Below are positions 15,001 through 26,023 of a stretch of 64,000 bases of DNA, in pieces (position 1 is the first letter of the stretch; each line of letters starts with the position of its first letter). This DNA is from Acanthaster planci (taxonomy: Eukaryota; Echinodermata; Asteroidea; Valvatida; Acanthasteridae). The DNA lies in contig NW_019091578.1 of NCBI RefSeq assembly GCF_001949145.1, positions 108,859 through 172,858 of the forward strand. The letters run 5' to 3'. A model generated the notes under the pieces. The model ran no database searches. It was not told the DNA's origin and worked only from the letters and a program-made list of their open reading frames with translations. A program made the position numbers and the translations under genes.

Positions 15001-18000
15001 CAGTCTCCATAGCAACTATTCTGTAGTGCCCATGGCTCAAATGGATTCCACCAACAAGGTGTTCTTCAAAGATGAGAATGCCACTGACTTGAGGAGACTT
15101 ACGTTGCATACCATATTAATGGTGAGGAATCAACGTTGGACAGCCACTGGTGACCAATGTGGGGAGGCCAGTACCCCATTCTCAACCGGGGGCGGCCCCC
15201 TCCCCCATTCTTGGAAAGTCCTATAGTGAGACAGGGCTTAACCCTAACACTCCTCAATCCTTCACCTGTTGGAGGACTGTTAGGGTTAATGGATCTGTCT
15301 ATTAATGGCTGATACCCGATGGTCTTACAACTGCCCCTCCCTCTAGTTTGAAAATCTCTCCAGCCCCATTGTGGACACCCTCAAAATCAAAATCTTTCCT
15401 TCATTATTAACTTGCTGTACCCTTGCTGATGTTTATAATTAATTGTGAAATATTTGTGTTGTTTGTCTCACGTAGATCACACTGAATACCCAGTCTTGTA
15501 GTGACTACAATGCAAGATTGGTCTTTAATCTGTTTAATCAATATGATGAGAGCTTGCTACATGATGTCTTTCTCTTCTGTAGAACACAGGGCGTTGTCAG
15601 TCGTAACGTAAGTGACCTTTGGTGACCTTTGCCACATTAGTTTCATTGTCGATGTCATACATGCCCCTAGATCCAAGTCCATTCTTAGGGTCAAACATGC
15701 CACACAGTCTGTCGTCAAATTTGCGTGAATTACGAAGTGGCTTTAAACATGGAGACAAACACAAAGTGCTTATGTTGGTATTCAGAGGACATTCCAAAGT
15801 GGTTCTTTTCTCAAGTTCCCCTTCACATCAAAATGTTAAGTATCACTGTCAATGTAAAACATGTCTGACGTGTAGTGCTTCCGATTGGCAAAAGTTGCAC
15901 AAATAAACCAGTGACAACAGATCGCTCCCTTTTTGAGGGGTTTTTAGCATGTCACTTTAAAGAGCTGAATACAGCAAACTAGCCTCATGTACCAAACTGG
16001 GTATGTCCAATTCAATTGGCTATGGCTTATATTATTACACATGTGTATAAGAAGTAGCCACAGTTGATAGTCACTTTCTTCCATAGGTTCACATATTGTT
16101 TTCAGTCACAGCCATTTGATTTTGACTTTGCTTTTTAGACATCACAGACAACATTGTACCTGTCCATTCCTGCAACAATTTAAACCAGCTAACAGAAATT
16201 CATGCAAGGTATAATTATACTTAGCAAAATTAGCAGAATGTCACTTACAAGCAGGGTACATGCAGTGGCATTTGACTGCTAACCTGTTTTTACTAATTTT
16301 GGCAAATTAATATTTGAGCAAAGAAACTTTTTAAAATCAATCCTGATCTATTGCAGAAAGCAGCCAAGCGAAGGTTTGCTGGTTGCCTGCCTGTGAAGCA
16401 TCATCTATCCCCTACATACTTCAAGCTCTTCAAGAAGAGTATGCCACAGGAACTACCAAGTGAAGCCACTAACTGCTATCGGAAGTTACAGAAATCAGGT
16501 TACTGATAACTGACATGACACATTCATGACCTCATTGCCTTGTTGCCAGGGAGGGAACCTTAGGAGGCAGATTTTGTGTCACTATCCATTCCGTGTCCTG
16601 CATGTCATCACTATTTTTACCATGAGACACTTTGGTCCACAATCATGGTTTTTGTTTTTTCAAATTTCTGTTTTTAGCAAAATCATCTTGAGTATGTAAA
16701 GCCTACAATTTGGCGTAATCATTATTTACTAAAACCAATGGAAATCAGCCAAATCATGATGATCAATGTGAGGCAAATTTCAACTATTCCGCATTTTGCG
16801 TTTTCACGAAGAGGCAAATTTGACGCCAGAAATGTATACAAAGGTAACAATTTTGCACCTGGCACATGCTATAGCACAGTAGCACTTGTTTTCACGAATA
16901 GATAAAAGTCACATGAATGTTATTGTTTTCACAAAGAGGCAAATTTGTTTGTTTACTAAATAAACAATTTCAATGGACTTCTATAAATGTTTTTGGCAGT
17001 GTTGTGTCATTTAAGATCTCCTCTTTCCTTAAGTAGCTTTGGTTAAGTCAAAGCTAAATACTGGGGAAATAAGCTTTTGAAAAAGAGACCAACTTCAAAT
17101 ACGATTTTCTCAAAACCAAGGTTTTACTCTCTGAAGAGAAATTTTCCTCTTTGCCTGGTATCATATCCCTCCACTTCACCATGGATGTGTCTAAATGACT
17201 TGGAATTACATAAGATACTCAGTTCATGCTTGATTATGTTCATATTTGTAGCTCATAGGGATTTCTTTCCCAATCTTTGAACAGATATTAGTCATTGCTA
17301 AGTTACTTGCTAAGCCAATAATTTGCTTTCTACCCTTCAAAGGGTATATACCTCATATGACCTTTTGATTTCATGACCTTTGGATCACACATGACCTCTT
17401 AAAGTCTGTATTTGCTACATAGCATGTTCTACACACAGCATATGCTTATTTACGTACGTGTACTTATGAAATAAGAGTCAATTATACTGCATGCTAATTG
17501 TATGCTGTGTTTATTGTTGATGTTGAACTTTTCAGCTCCCAAAGAAGATGTATCTTTCCCCAATGTCACCTGCGGAGCCTGTGCATGTCAGATATTCCTG
17601 ATATCAACAGACCAGGTTCGGTAAAAGTATTTTTGTGTCTTGCGAAGAATAACAGTGTGCATTTTGCCTGCTTTTCTCATATAGATTTTGTCTTTACAAA
17701 TTGTTTTGTGTTACCATTAAAACTAAGAAAACCTTTTTTAGAATACTTAAAATGGTATGTCTTTTGTCAAGATGATCAGACGTATAGGAGGAAATGCACG
17801 ATTTTGAAGTGTATCCACAAACATCACAGACCTTTGTAAATCCTTCTGGAAATAGTGTAAGGTATTGCCACACTGAGAAAGTTACAGGCCAGTCAGAGAG
17901 TTTTCCAACATCAATGCACCAGGATGATAGGTTCATGGATTTTGGCCAACTTGTATCAAAGCTTCTATCTAATAAAGGCTCTCAACTGTACTTGTTACAT

Positions 18001-21000
18001 TATGTTAGCTATATTGGCTCTGATTTGAAGCAAGTTTTTGGGCATAAAATGGGTTTCTACCTCTTTGTCACCACTGCGTTATTCAATGTCTCTTATTTCT
18101 AAGTTGACCTTATTTCAACATTGAAATCGTACGCTAAACAGATAATTTAATGTGAATTTACATAGTGATTTTTGTCCACTCACAGGTTAATTGCAAAATC
18201 ATCATACCCAAGAAAGTAATTGTCTTGGACAGTACTCTGATTGACCAGACCTTTCTACAAAAGAGTGGACTGCTGAAGAAAGATGGAGACTCCTCAGACT
18301 CTGACAGTGACTCTGAAGATGACACAGACGATGAGGAGGATGAAGAAGAGGAACAAGATGGAGACGAGAGGACAGACATTCAGGTGGATGTGAAAAGGGT
18401 TGTTGATCGTACTTCCCAGGGAATAGGAGTGAGAGACAGTGGACAGAGTGTTGTAGGAGTCAGATTTGAAGATGAAGATGATAAAGACAAGACTTCTATA
18501 ATGGCTGAACCAATGGGAGATCAGTCGCTTGTGGTTAATCTTGGAAATTCTGCAATCAGCAACACAGATGATGAAAATGTCATGGATAAACTGAATGAAC
18601 TTGCTGAGGGTGTATCGAGCACAAATGTGGATCAACAGCCATCTGATACGACAGAAAGCCAGATGCCTTCATTCCAGCAATCTGTCAGAGACATGGACCA
18701 CTGCTACTTTCAGACCATTAACCAACCTGCCGTGAGTTGCTCAGGAGATCGGGAAGTTTGTCGTGAGGATACTTTACCACCCTGTGAAAGCACTTTGAGT
18801 GGAGCTGGGGATGCTTCAAGTATTGCCAGCCAAGAAGCAAAGAGTTCTGATTTACAACCAACTGCACAAGCTGCTATCATTCAAAAGAAAACCGTCAGTA
18901 CATCCTTTAGTCATCAGGAGGTTGCAAGTCTGGATAAGGTTAACCTCAAACCTCAGCTACGTAATGCTACAATGAAGTGCCTCACAGCCTCACAGAGTTC
19001 TTTCACCAAGTGGATGATTGTTCAAGGCCTGTATGCTCCAGGGGTCTGTGGACGGAGAATCTCTGCACTCCAGGACAACATCGCTTTAAATGCCTTCAAC
19101 ATAAAGCTTCACATGAAAGAAACAAACCCTGTATGTCGTGGTGAAGCTCATCAAGAATTCCGCCCCTGTGCAAGTCTCCTAGAGTACCTGCTCAGACCTT
19201 GTGAAAAAATTGTGCAAATGGAGCCTTTCTGTAAGTCATCAGATTTCTCTCAAGAAGCTTCCTACCTTGACGAGTTGTGCAAAGGCAAGGTTATCAAACA
19301 GGAAATGGCCAGTTCTCAAGAACTTACAAAGAGGTAATTACTTTTTGGGCTACAAAAATTTATGTTATAGTTTATCCAACAACTATTTTTAAACCAATGT
19401 CTAAAGTATAAAATGTTTTTTATTGTGGTATTTAGGTTTTTTGCTATTCTATTTTATCATTTCTCGTGGTCTAGAGGCTACAGGTTTGATGTACGTTCTT
19501 AAACCACTTCCTGCCAGGGACCCCGGAATCGGAGACGTATGCTTTATATGCGTGGCCAGGGTCTCCGAACTCGGACAAAGGAAACAGGGCCCTGTAACAA
19601 AAGACCGTACTCCAAACAAAAGACCAGGCTGCTGGGCATTACCGACATTTTTCACTCTCAAAAGTGGTGATAATCAAGCCTGGTTTTGAAACCGTATACC
19701 AGGGTTTGGGGTATTGAGAGCAAGCGGATTACCACCGGGGACAAAAGCGCTTCACCACCGCAACAATGAGTCACACAGCACCGCTGTGTGCTAATCTGGC
19801 CCCTATTGAAAAGAGGTCAGCAGTGCACTGAGCCAGGTTCGTGAACAAAAGACAGTTATACAACATCGCACAATCTGGGCTATGTTTACAAGGCTGCAGG
19901 CCTGGTTGATATACTCGGGCGTCAATGAAGGTTACCTGTCAACTTAGAGTTGTGCCTAAAGATTACTTTGTGCGGCTATAAACGACCGTTAAATGAAATG
20001 ATGAATTTTTGAAGGATTTTACATTTACATTTGATTGTTCACATTTGCTCTCATTTTGCTTCAAGGATAGGCGTCACTTTATTCACTTTCCCACCATAAA
20101 GCATGTATCAAATTATAACTTCTTCTAGTATTAATCTTATTGATCCTGTTTAGTAGCTGATAGGCATTTATGGTTTATATAAGCAGATTAGATCATAGTG
20201 GCACTTACTGATTTGTTACCAATCATTCTTGCTTTGTTTGATTACCTTAAAGAGAGTGCTTACTCATTTTTTTTTGTGTGTTTGAATCAAAGATTCATTG
20301 AGAACGGCCTGGATATGACTTCAACATCTGTCGTCATCCAAATTTATGAAAAGATCACAGAAGCTGGGTTCCATGGAATGGTCGTGGAGGAAGTGAAAAG
20401 GATTGTGGGAAGGATAACAGCGGGAAGCACTGTCGAAATACCTTTGGAGAAATGCATCACTATGTTACTCGAACAGCATATGGTATGTCACTGATTGTCC
20501 CTAAGTCTAATTTAATGGCACAGTACAGTTAGAGGTATTTACTTGAATAAAACTGAATAATTTGTAACTATATGTTTTATTAAAAAAGGATCTCTTAACA
20601 ACTTAACCCACTCAATATCTGGCATGGTGACTGTATTTCTGTAAGCATAATACTCAAAGCTGTCTTACTCCTTAAAGAAAATCATACTTAATATCTCTAA
20701 GTGGAGTCCTACGGTATTTCTGTTTTGTTAGGACATGAGGATGATTCTCTTTTTACACTTACTAGTTCATGAGACAAATTGCACTCTCGATTATATGAGG
20801 GTGTCTTAGTGAGTGACTTGCACATCGTGAAGAAAACGTACTTGTAGTGTTTTTAACAAATTTTTAATTTGTCTTGTTTAAAGATATCAACACATTCTCC
20901 GTTTGCATAAGGATGTCTCGCTAATTTTGCGGTGGACTCTTTTTGTTCAGATAGTGGAAGTGGGTGCCAATGATCTCCGCTTAGTTGCTACAAAACATGC

Positions 21001-22625
21001 TTCGCTGTGGATGGTCCATTCACAGAAACTTGTCAACCGTATCCAATGTGCTGATTCCAGCTCTCACACAAAGAGACCATGTCTTGACAAACCTTCAGAT
21101 ATTGGTACAGATGCACCTTCAAGTAGTAGCATGGTAGAAAAGGAGATAAGGAATATTGAGACTGTTGATTTAACTGAGGATCCATTTGAGAATATCTCAA
21201 AGTCTGGACCAGGTCAAAGGTTAAGTCCTGTGTCTGGGTCAAGTCAAGCAGCTGAAGTCATTCCACAGGATGACAACTGCGGTCAAGGGTCACAGGTCAA
21301 AGGTGATCAGGAGGTCACAATTATACAGTCCCCTGAAAATGTAACTGAAGAGATTGAAGAGGTTGTAGAGGACGGCATAGCAGCAGTAAAGCAAGGATCA
21401 GATGGTACTCAGGTAGCAACTTCAGCAGGTGGACACCCATCAACTGATTCTGATCCTAGTAGAGCAACCAAGAGGAAGTTTGCCAAGGTCTTTGAGGGGT
21501 AAGAAGCAACTGTCAATAATGAGATGTGTTACTTGTGTGGTCAAGTTCACTGATCAGCCACTAATTGTTTTGAGATAACCTTATAAAAATTATGTGCAAC
21601 ACTGTGCCGAAAACTTGACTTGAAAAATAAGAAATGTGCATTACCCAGTAGTCTTTCAGAGCATTCAGCTTGAGTCTTATTTTGGTTCAACCTTTTAAAC
21701 AAAGTGTCTCAGGCTACTCATACCAAAAAGACAAAAGAGCTGGGCAACTTTGTGACCTTTTTCAAATATTTTGTTACATTAAATGAAGTCAACGTTACAT
21801 AGAAATGTTACTGTACTCCCATCAATAAAAACTAGCACAGGAGCTGTCAGTAACACCAGTTGTTACATAAAGGTTAAAGCAACTTCTGTCAACTCGCTGT
21901 TATTGCAGAAACTATTCTTGTCCATTTCATTGTCCCTTTTAGCATCTATGAGCCTGTTGAGTTTGTCCCGTACCCGTGGCTGAAGATGGATGGTGAGGTA
22001 AATCAGCCAGAGCTAGTTCGAATAATTAAAGGTATCGTCCTCCAAATCTTGTCGGAGCCAGGCATCAAGGAATTGGAGATAGTCTACCGATTCAAGGATG
22101 TTTTCAGGAAGGTTCACATGCTCAAGCTCCTTCAGGTTTGTTTGGAATTCCCTTTGTTTTACATCATTTCATTGCAGGGGTATGATTTTGTAGGTTTTCC
22201 CACTCCCTAACAACTTTTGTTCTTTTCTGTTGCTCTTTTACCCTCTCTTTTTTTGTGTAATTTGGAAGCGTTTTCTTGCATCTCAGAGAATCCGAGTTGG
22301 AAAAATTCTTCAGCCCTTAAGGAGACAAATCACATCCCACTTTACTGTCAGGAAAATGTCAATTTTATTCGGTTTTATTATTTCATTATGATTAAGTTTC
22401 TTTGCAAAATTGCTATATTTCGGTTGAGACTTATAACTTTCCCTTTTAATTTTCCTCTTGTAGATAATGTCAGATCTGGGCCTAATCACTAGGCACTGTG
22501 TAACCCTTCCCAAGCCAAAGCTATTTGGTACTGCTGAGACAAGGCCCCAGCCCAAAGTCTACTTCTACCAACCCACCATCAACTGTTTGGTGAAAATGGG
22601 AGCCTTGTTTGGTGATCAAGAATAA
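81..22625 (+). CDS. GTF3C1: General transcription factor 3C subunit 1 (TFIIIC220), 34 exons
   Basis: Largest TFIIIC subunit; in the nucleus it binds the B box of tRNA-type promoters and helps recruit TFIIIB and RNA polymerase III. Exons: 81-135, 436-653, 961-1118, 1461-1701, 2024-2227, 2481-2576, 3023-3092, 3655-3758, 4056-4288, 4842-4933, 5335-5441, 5942-6006, 6231-6315, 6982-7128, 7480-7701, 8063-8195, 8606-9417, 9678-9869, 10432-10606, 11382-11517, 12112-12266, 12644-12903, 13450-13554, 13671-13793, 14308-14405, 14959-15121, 15476-15607, 16357-16498, 17536-17615, 18186-19333, 20293-20482, 20951-21498, 21943-22135, 22464-22625. They join in frame to about 2347 aa (human about 2109, from memory). 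The N-terminus (LDEIALEGLDG) matches the vertebrate start. Winged-helix B-block region lies near residues 200-290, FMWYVLYG in exon 16, CHLKRNW at exon 20/21, a Lys/Arg-rich NLS-like stretch in exon 22, and an Asp/Glu run near 1634-1665. Least certain junctions: exon 4/5, 7/8, the start of exon 9 (4056 or 4059) and the end of exon 29 (17615 chosen because 17620 breaks the frame). Confidence 0.93.
12928..13215. repeat. Degenerate G/T-rich tandem repeat in GTF3C1 intron 22
   Basis: About four diverged units of roughly 75-85 bp recur. Each carries variants of GTGTGAGTGG, TTGGGTTTGGTTAGAGTGG and GGCTTGGGCTAG. The strand is strongly G-rich and C-poor compared with the rest of the intron. Intronic minisatellite-like sequence; no coding potential seen. 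Confidence 0.6.
13811..14221. repeat. 39-bp minisatellite in GTF3C1 intron 24
   Basis: Roughly ten head-to-tail copies of a 37-39 bp unit read TTAACAGGTTGAGTGG, then TTAATCATAGCCTCACTCC, then a short ACTG/GCAG joint. Units differ by a few substitutions, and some lack the GA of TTGAGTGG. The array fills most of the intron between exons 24 and 25. Confidence 0.9.
15238..15289. repeat. Short TTAA-ended foldback element, copy A (inverted, shortened)
   Basis: The element begins TTAACCCTAACACTCC and ends GGACTGTTAGGGTTAA. Its central loop is the reverse complement of the loop in the copies at 38179 and 63538, so it sits in the opposite orientation. About 7 bp are missing from one arm. It lies in GTF3C1 intron 26. 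Confidence 0.8.
19480..19960. other. GC-richer block of unlike composition in GTF3C1 intron 30
   Basis: This part of the intron is visibly richer in G+C than its surroundings. It holds an imperfect inverted pair (CGGAATCGGAGAC near 19524 against GTCTCCGAACTCGG near 19560) and a repeated AACAAAAGACC motif. It looks like a decayed inserted element. No ORF, TIR pair or family is recognisable. Confidence 0.25.
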
Positions 22626-23496
22626 AAAAGAACTGAAGATAACAAGGGACATTGAGATTTACAAAATACATGCATAACAGTGAGCCATTGCAATATTCCA
22701 GCAGCACATTCCCAAAAATAAGCGTGTCCAAGGTCATTTGGCAACAGCAATATGTATACACAAGGTCTGTCCTATGAGCGCTGTCATGGATTGACACACA
22801 CCCGTGCTTTGTCCTTGAAGGCCATTGACCTTTGAAATACATGTATCAAACTGGCTCATTGTAGGTTAAGGGTTTAGAAGCCAACATCAAGGCATTTAAT
22901 GTTAACTGCTGTGATTTAAAATGTCACATCCTTCCAAGAGATTGATTTGCACCCTTTCACCTGAAAGAGATTATGTAATTAACAATGAAAGTGGGACCTC
23001 TTGTTTTTTAGAACTTAATATGATGTACTTTATTTTGATGTTATCAAGAAATGTGTCTTGTGGAACTGTCTCCTAAATGCGACTGTTCCTGTCCTTTTTG
23101 GAATACTTGATTTGGATTATAGCGCCTTTCCAGTGAGAAGCATTATTGTGAGTATGCAGGTGCCTGGCAGATCAATGGTCTAACATTAAAACACTTGAAG
23201 TTTTCAGGGCTGTTGTCAGTGGGAAATGTGTACATTTTAAAGAGCATTGATGTTCCTAACAAGTGTTTTCCAAGTATAACTGTTCCAGGCTTTTTGAATT
23301 AAAACTGCTTAATGATCTTATTTGACTTCATAAATTCTGTCTCTTGCATCTGGAATTTAAATTACTATGAGCATTAAATAAATCAAGGTAATTTTTGGAA
23401 AGTATTTTACTTATTGACTTGCAAAGATTTCCGTCTAACAAGTGGATTTATTCATTTCTCCTTTTCAGTAAGGGTAAATGTTTCAGTTTGCCTATG

Positions 23497-23502
23497 AATA
23501 AA
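23497..23502 (+). terminator. Candidate GTF3C1 polyadenylation signal
   Basis: AATAAA, 872 bp after the GTF3C1 stop. A second AATAAA lies at 23377, and another overlaps the stop codon at 22621-22626, which seems too close to be the main site. Which is used cannot be told from sequence. Confidence 0.35.
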
Positions 23503-24181
23503 CTGGTTTAGAACATTAAAATATCCCATCCCAGTGATAATATTGCATCAAAAATATATTAGGAATAAACTTCATTTGTATATTTGTGTACAGTAAAGAA
23601 ACCAAACTGATTTGTTTCGTGTGTATACCTTCTTTGGTTATATACTCAACATCAGTGATAAACACACAATTTTTTACAAAATTATGTATACATTTTATCC
23701 TTTTGTGAGTATACAGAAGCACATACAGGTGTTTAGGTGGGATATGAGTCGGGAATGTTGATTGTTTAAGCTGTTTTACTTAACCATTTTGTGTCTTGGC
23801 TTTATGACTTGACCAACAGTGAATCTGAGATATTGCCTGCCGAAAAAATGAAGATAATAGTGCCACTCACATGATTTAACTTTTTGTAAGGATCCATTGA
23901 AGTGGATACAGCGAAAGAGTGGTTTCAGGACGAAATGGGAGTGGGGGAAATTAAAATTTGGCAGTGCAATATAACCTTTTAATATGCATTTCTGAGGCTC
24001 AGATGAAGCAAAATAATTATTTTTATTTTCAAAAAGAAAATGTTGGGGGCAGTGGATGGGCTGGCATTATTCCTGGCAAAAAGTCTGTAAGTTAATCCTG
24101 GGCACAAGCCCAATTTGCATGTTTGTTGTCATGCTTTTTGTGCAACAGACTAACGGCAAATTATTGCAATAACTGTACACT

Positions 24182-24340
24182 GTTTCGCACTGATCTGGAT
24201 CGAGATTGGTGATCGTTACGCAGGTTCGCACCATCCATTATGTGATATTTGGTGTCTGTGAACCAACGACGGGTCACGGGTTGCGATCAATCCCACTGAA
24301 TAGTACAGATATCAGTGATTGATCCAGATCCTTGTGAAAC
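24182..24340. repeat. Candidate small inverted-repeat (MITE-like) element
   Basis: GTTTCGCACTGATCTGGATC at 24182-24201 is matched, inverted, by GATCCAGATCCTTGTGAAAC at 24321-24340, with 17 of 20 positions pairing. The 119-bp interior has no ORF. No target-site duplication is evident, so this may be a decayed element or chance. Confidence 0.35.
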
Positions 24341-25252
24341 AAACACGCTGCAGGCCGACAGGTTAAAAAGCGCTCTGGTTCAAAGACAGCTCCTCGATCG
24401 GTCCTCGATCGCACGTACGCAGGGGGGTCTACCTAGCTAGGAAAAAAAACCTAACCAGTCATTTTCTCCTCGGCTCATAAACGTGATAATCACACAAACG
24501 CCGAACAAAAACGGCTATCAGCCAAAGGGTTAGGTTTAGGTTTTATTATTTTGCATACATCTCGTGGCCTGAATGCCAAATTACATGTATTTTGCACGTT
24601 AAAAAGTAAAAACTAACACCAAATTAAATCACAACTAACAGTCACGGACTCAAATAATGCTGGGTTTATTCCTCCATGGTTTTACCTGTTTAAAACATCA
24701 ATAAAGAAGGGTATAGGACTCTTCATGAATCTGGTCGCGGGAATGTGTGAGAGCTTCTGGCTATTTTTCAGCTGCATATGTTGTTCTAATCTTGTTGACG
24801 GTAACAATGAACAATTGCAAGTTCGACTGTTACTGAGTGTTAGAGCGAATTAAATTCAATGGACAGGTCTCGATCTTCCAGGGTTTCAAAATTACAGATT
24901 TTAAGATTGTCATCATAAGAGGCAGAGTGCCGGCCTAAGATCGTCTAAGTTCAAGCAGTTTTATTTCTCCATGGTTCAAGTACACCGTCGCTCTCGGGCT
25001 CCTTGATTCAACTTGGACTATACCGTAAGACCCGAGTGCCAAATGACATCTGCATATTCAAATACCTGTTTAAATTATTTGGAAAAAGAAGTTGATTGAA
25101 TTGACCACCATTTAACAAAATAATAAAGAATAAATGCCTTCGAGGAATTTATTTGTGAACTTGGAGCGTAGTAAAACGTAGCGGCATAAAAGTATTTGAG
25201 TGACCAATTCACAGTTCACGAGGCAGCCAACCGACGTACGTACGGGTATGCG

Positions 25253-25301
25253 CGTACATGTACATGTACACTGTACATGTACATGTACATGTACATACAT
25301 G
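25253..25301. repeat. TACATG/TGTACA self-complementary microsatellite
   Basis: Alternating GTACAT units make a simple palindromic repeat that can fold on itself. It lies about 720 bp upstream of the SPS1-F start. A smaller TATGTACA cluster sits at 33367-33393 upstream of SPS2. TACATGTA is common across this window, so the shared presence may carry no meaning. Confidence 0.7.
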
Positions 25302-25820
25302 CAGTTTTTAAAGGAAGAATCGGAAGTCCGGTGAATTCATTTTTGCGTTTAAAAAAGTTTGTAATTCTATGGCCTCCCATCATTTCTTGAAATTACTTTC
25401 CTCCTCGGTTTTGTTTGTGACACGTTTACCCTCTTATCCAGGCAAGTACTACCACAACCTGAAGGACTGGAAAAAACGAGGTGGGGGGGGCCTACATGTA
25501 TAATTATTGTTCCCGGTCTGGGTTCATAACCTACGCGTCAAATAATGCAAAACAAGCCAGGCTGCAGGACGCGACCTTAAAGGCTCCCTTAGTGCAATCA
25601 ATTTACCATAAAACCACCTAGCCTACTAATACTTTGTGGTCATTTCTGTAGCAAAACTTACGTTTGGAAAGTAAATTATTCGATAGTTCGTGAGGTAAAA
25701 AGACAAAAACTACGAAAACTTGTTGTTTCTCCAAAAGATACCAACGAAAAGGGTACATTCGAACCAAATGTAATTCGGTTTGTTATTGAATTATTTAATA
25801 TACATGAACATGCCAGAGGA

Positions 25821-25838
25821 ATGGTGCATTGTGGGAAA
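25821..25838 (-). promoter_or_regulatory. ZNF143/Staf-like motif upstream of SPS1-F
   Basis: On the minus strand the sequence TTCCCACAATGCACCATT fits the Staf/ZNF143 consensus YWCCCRNMATSCMYYRCR at 16 of 18 positions. It lies 186 bp upstream of the ATG at 26024, a promoter-proximal distance. The match is seen; function is inferred. Confidence 0.45.
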
Positions 25839-26023
25839 TCACACCCCGTACATTGCCAACCAGGGAGAAATTTCCTTTGCTTTAGCGTGGCAATTTGTGG
25901 GTAAAATTCCCTCGAAAATCACCCTTAAGATCACATTTACTGTACTGTTGCAAACATATTCAGGAAGTCCAGCTTCTTTGAATCACCCCTTGACTGTATT
26001 TCGTGAGATAAATCCGTAGAGTT

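Larger units (their letters stand above)
22626..26023. other. Intergenic region between GTF3C1 and SPS1-F
   Basis: No coding exon is convincing here. The GTF3C1 3' UTR probably occupies the first several hundred bases: AATAAA occurs at 22621 (overlapping the stop), 23377 and 23497. Farther right are a candidate inverted-repeat element (24182-24340), a TGTACA-rich block (25253-25301) and the SPS1-F promoter region. The remainder shows nothing I can name. Confidence 0.6.

Noticed and set aside
17794-18102. Long open frame in GTF3C1 intron 29 that could be an extra exon
   Set aside because: No similarity to GTF3C1, and joining exon 29 (ending 17615) directly to 18186 keeps the frame and matches the human domain order.
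18158-18635. Minus-strand Ser-rich and hydrophobic open frames over GTF3C1 exon 30
   Set aside because: They are antisense shadows of the Asp/Glu-rich coding stretch.
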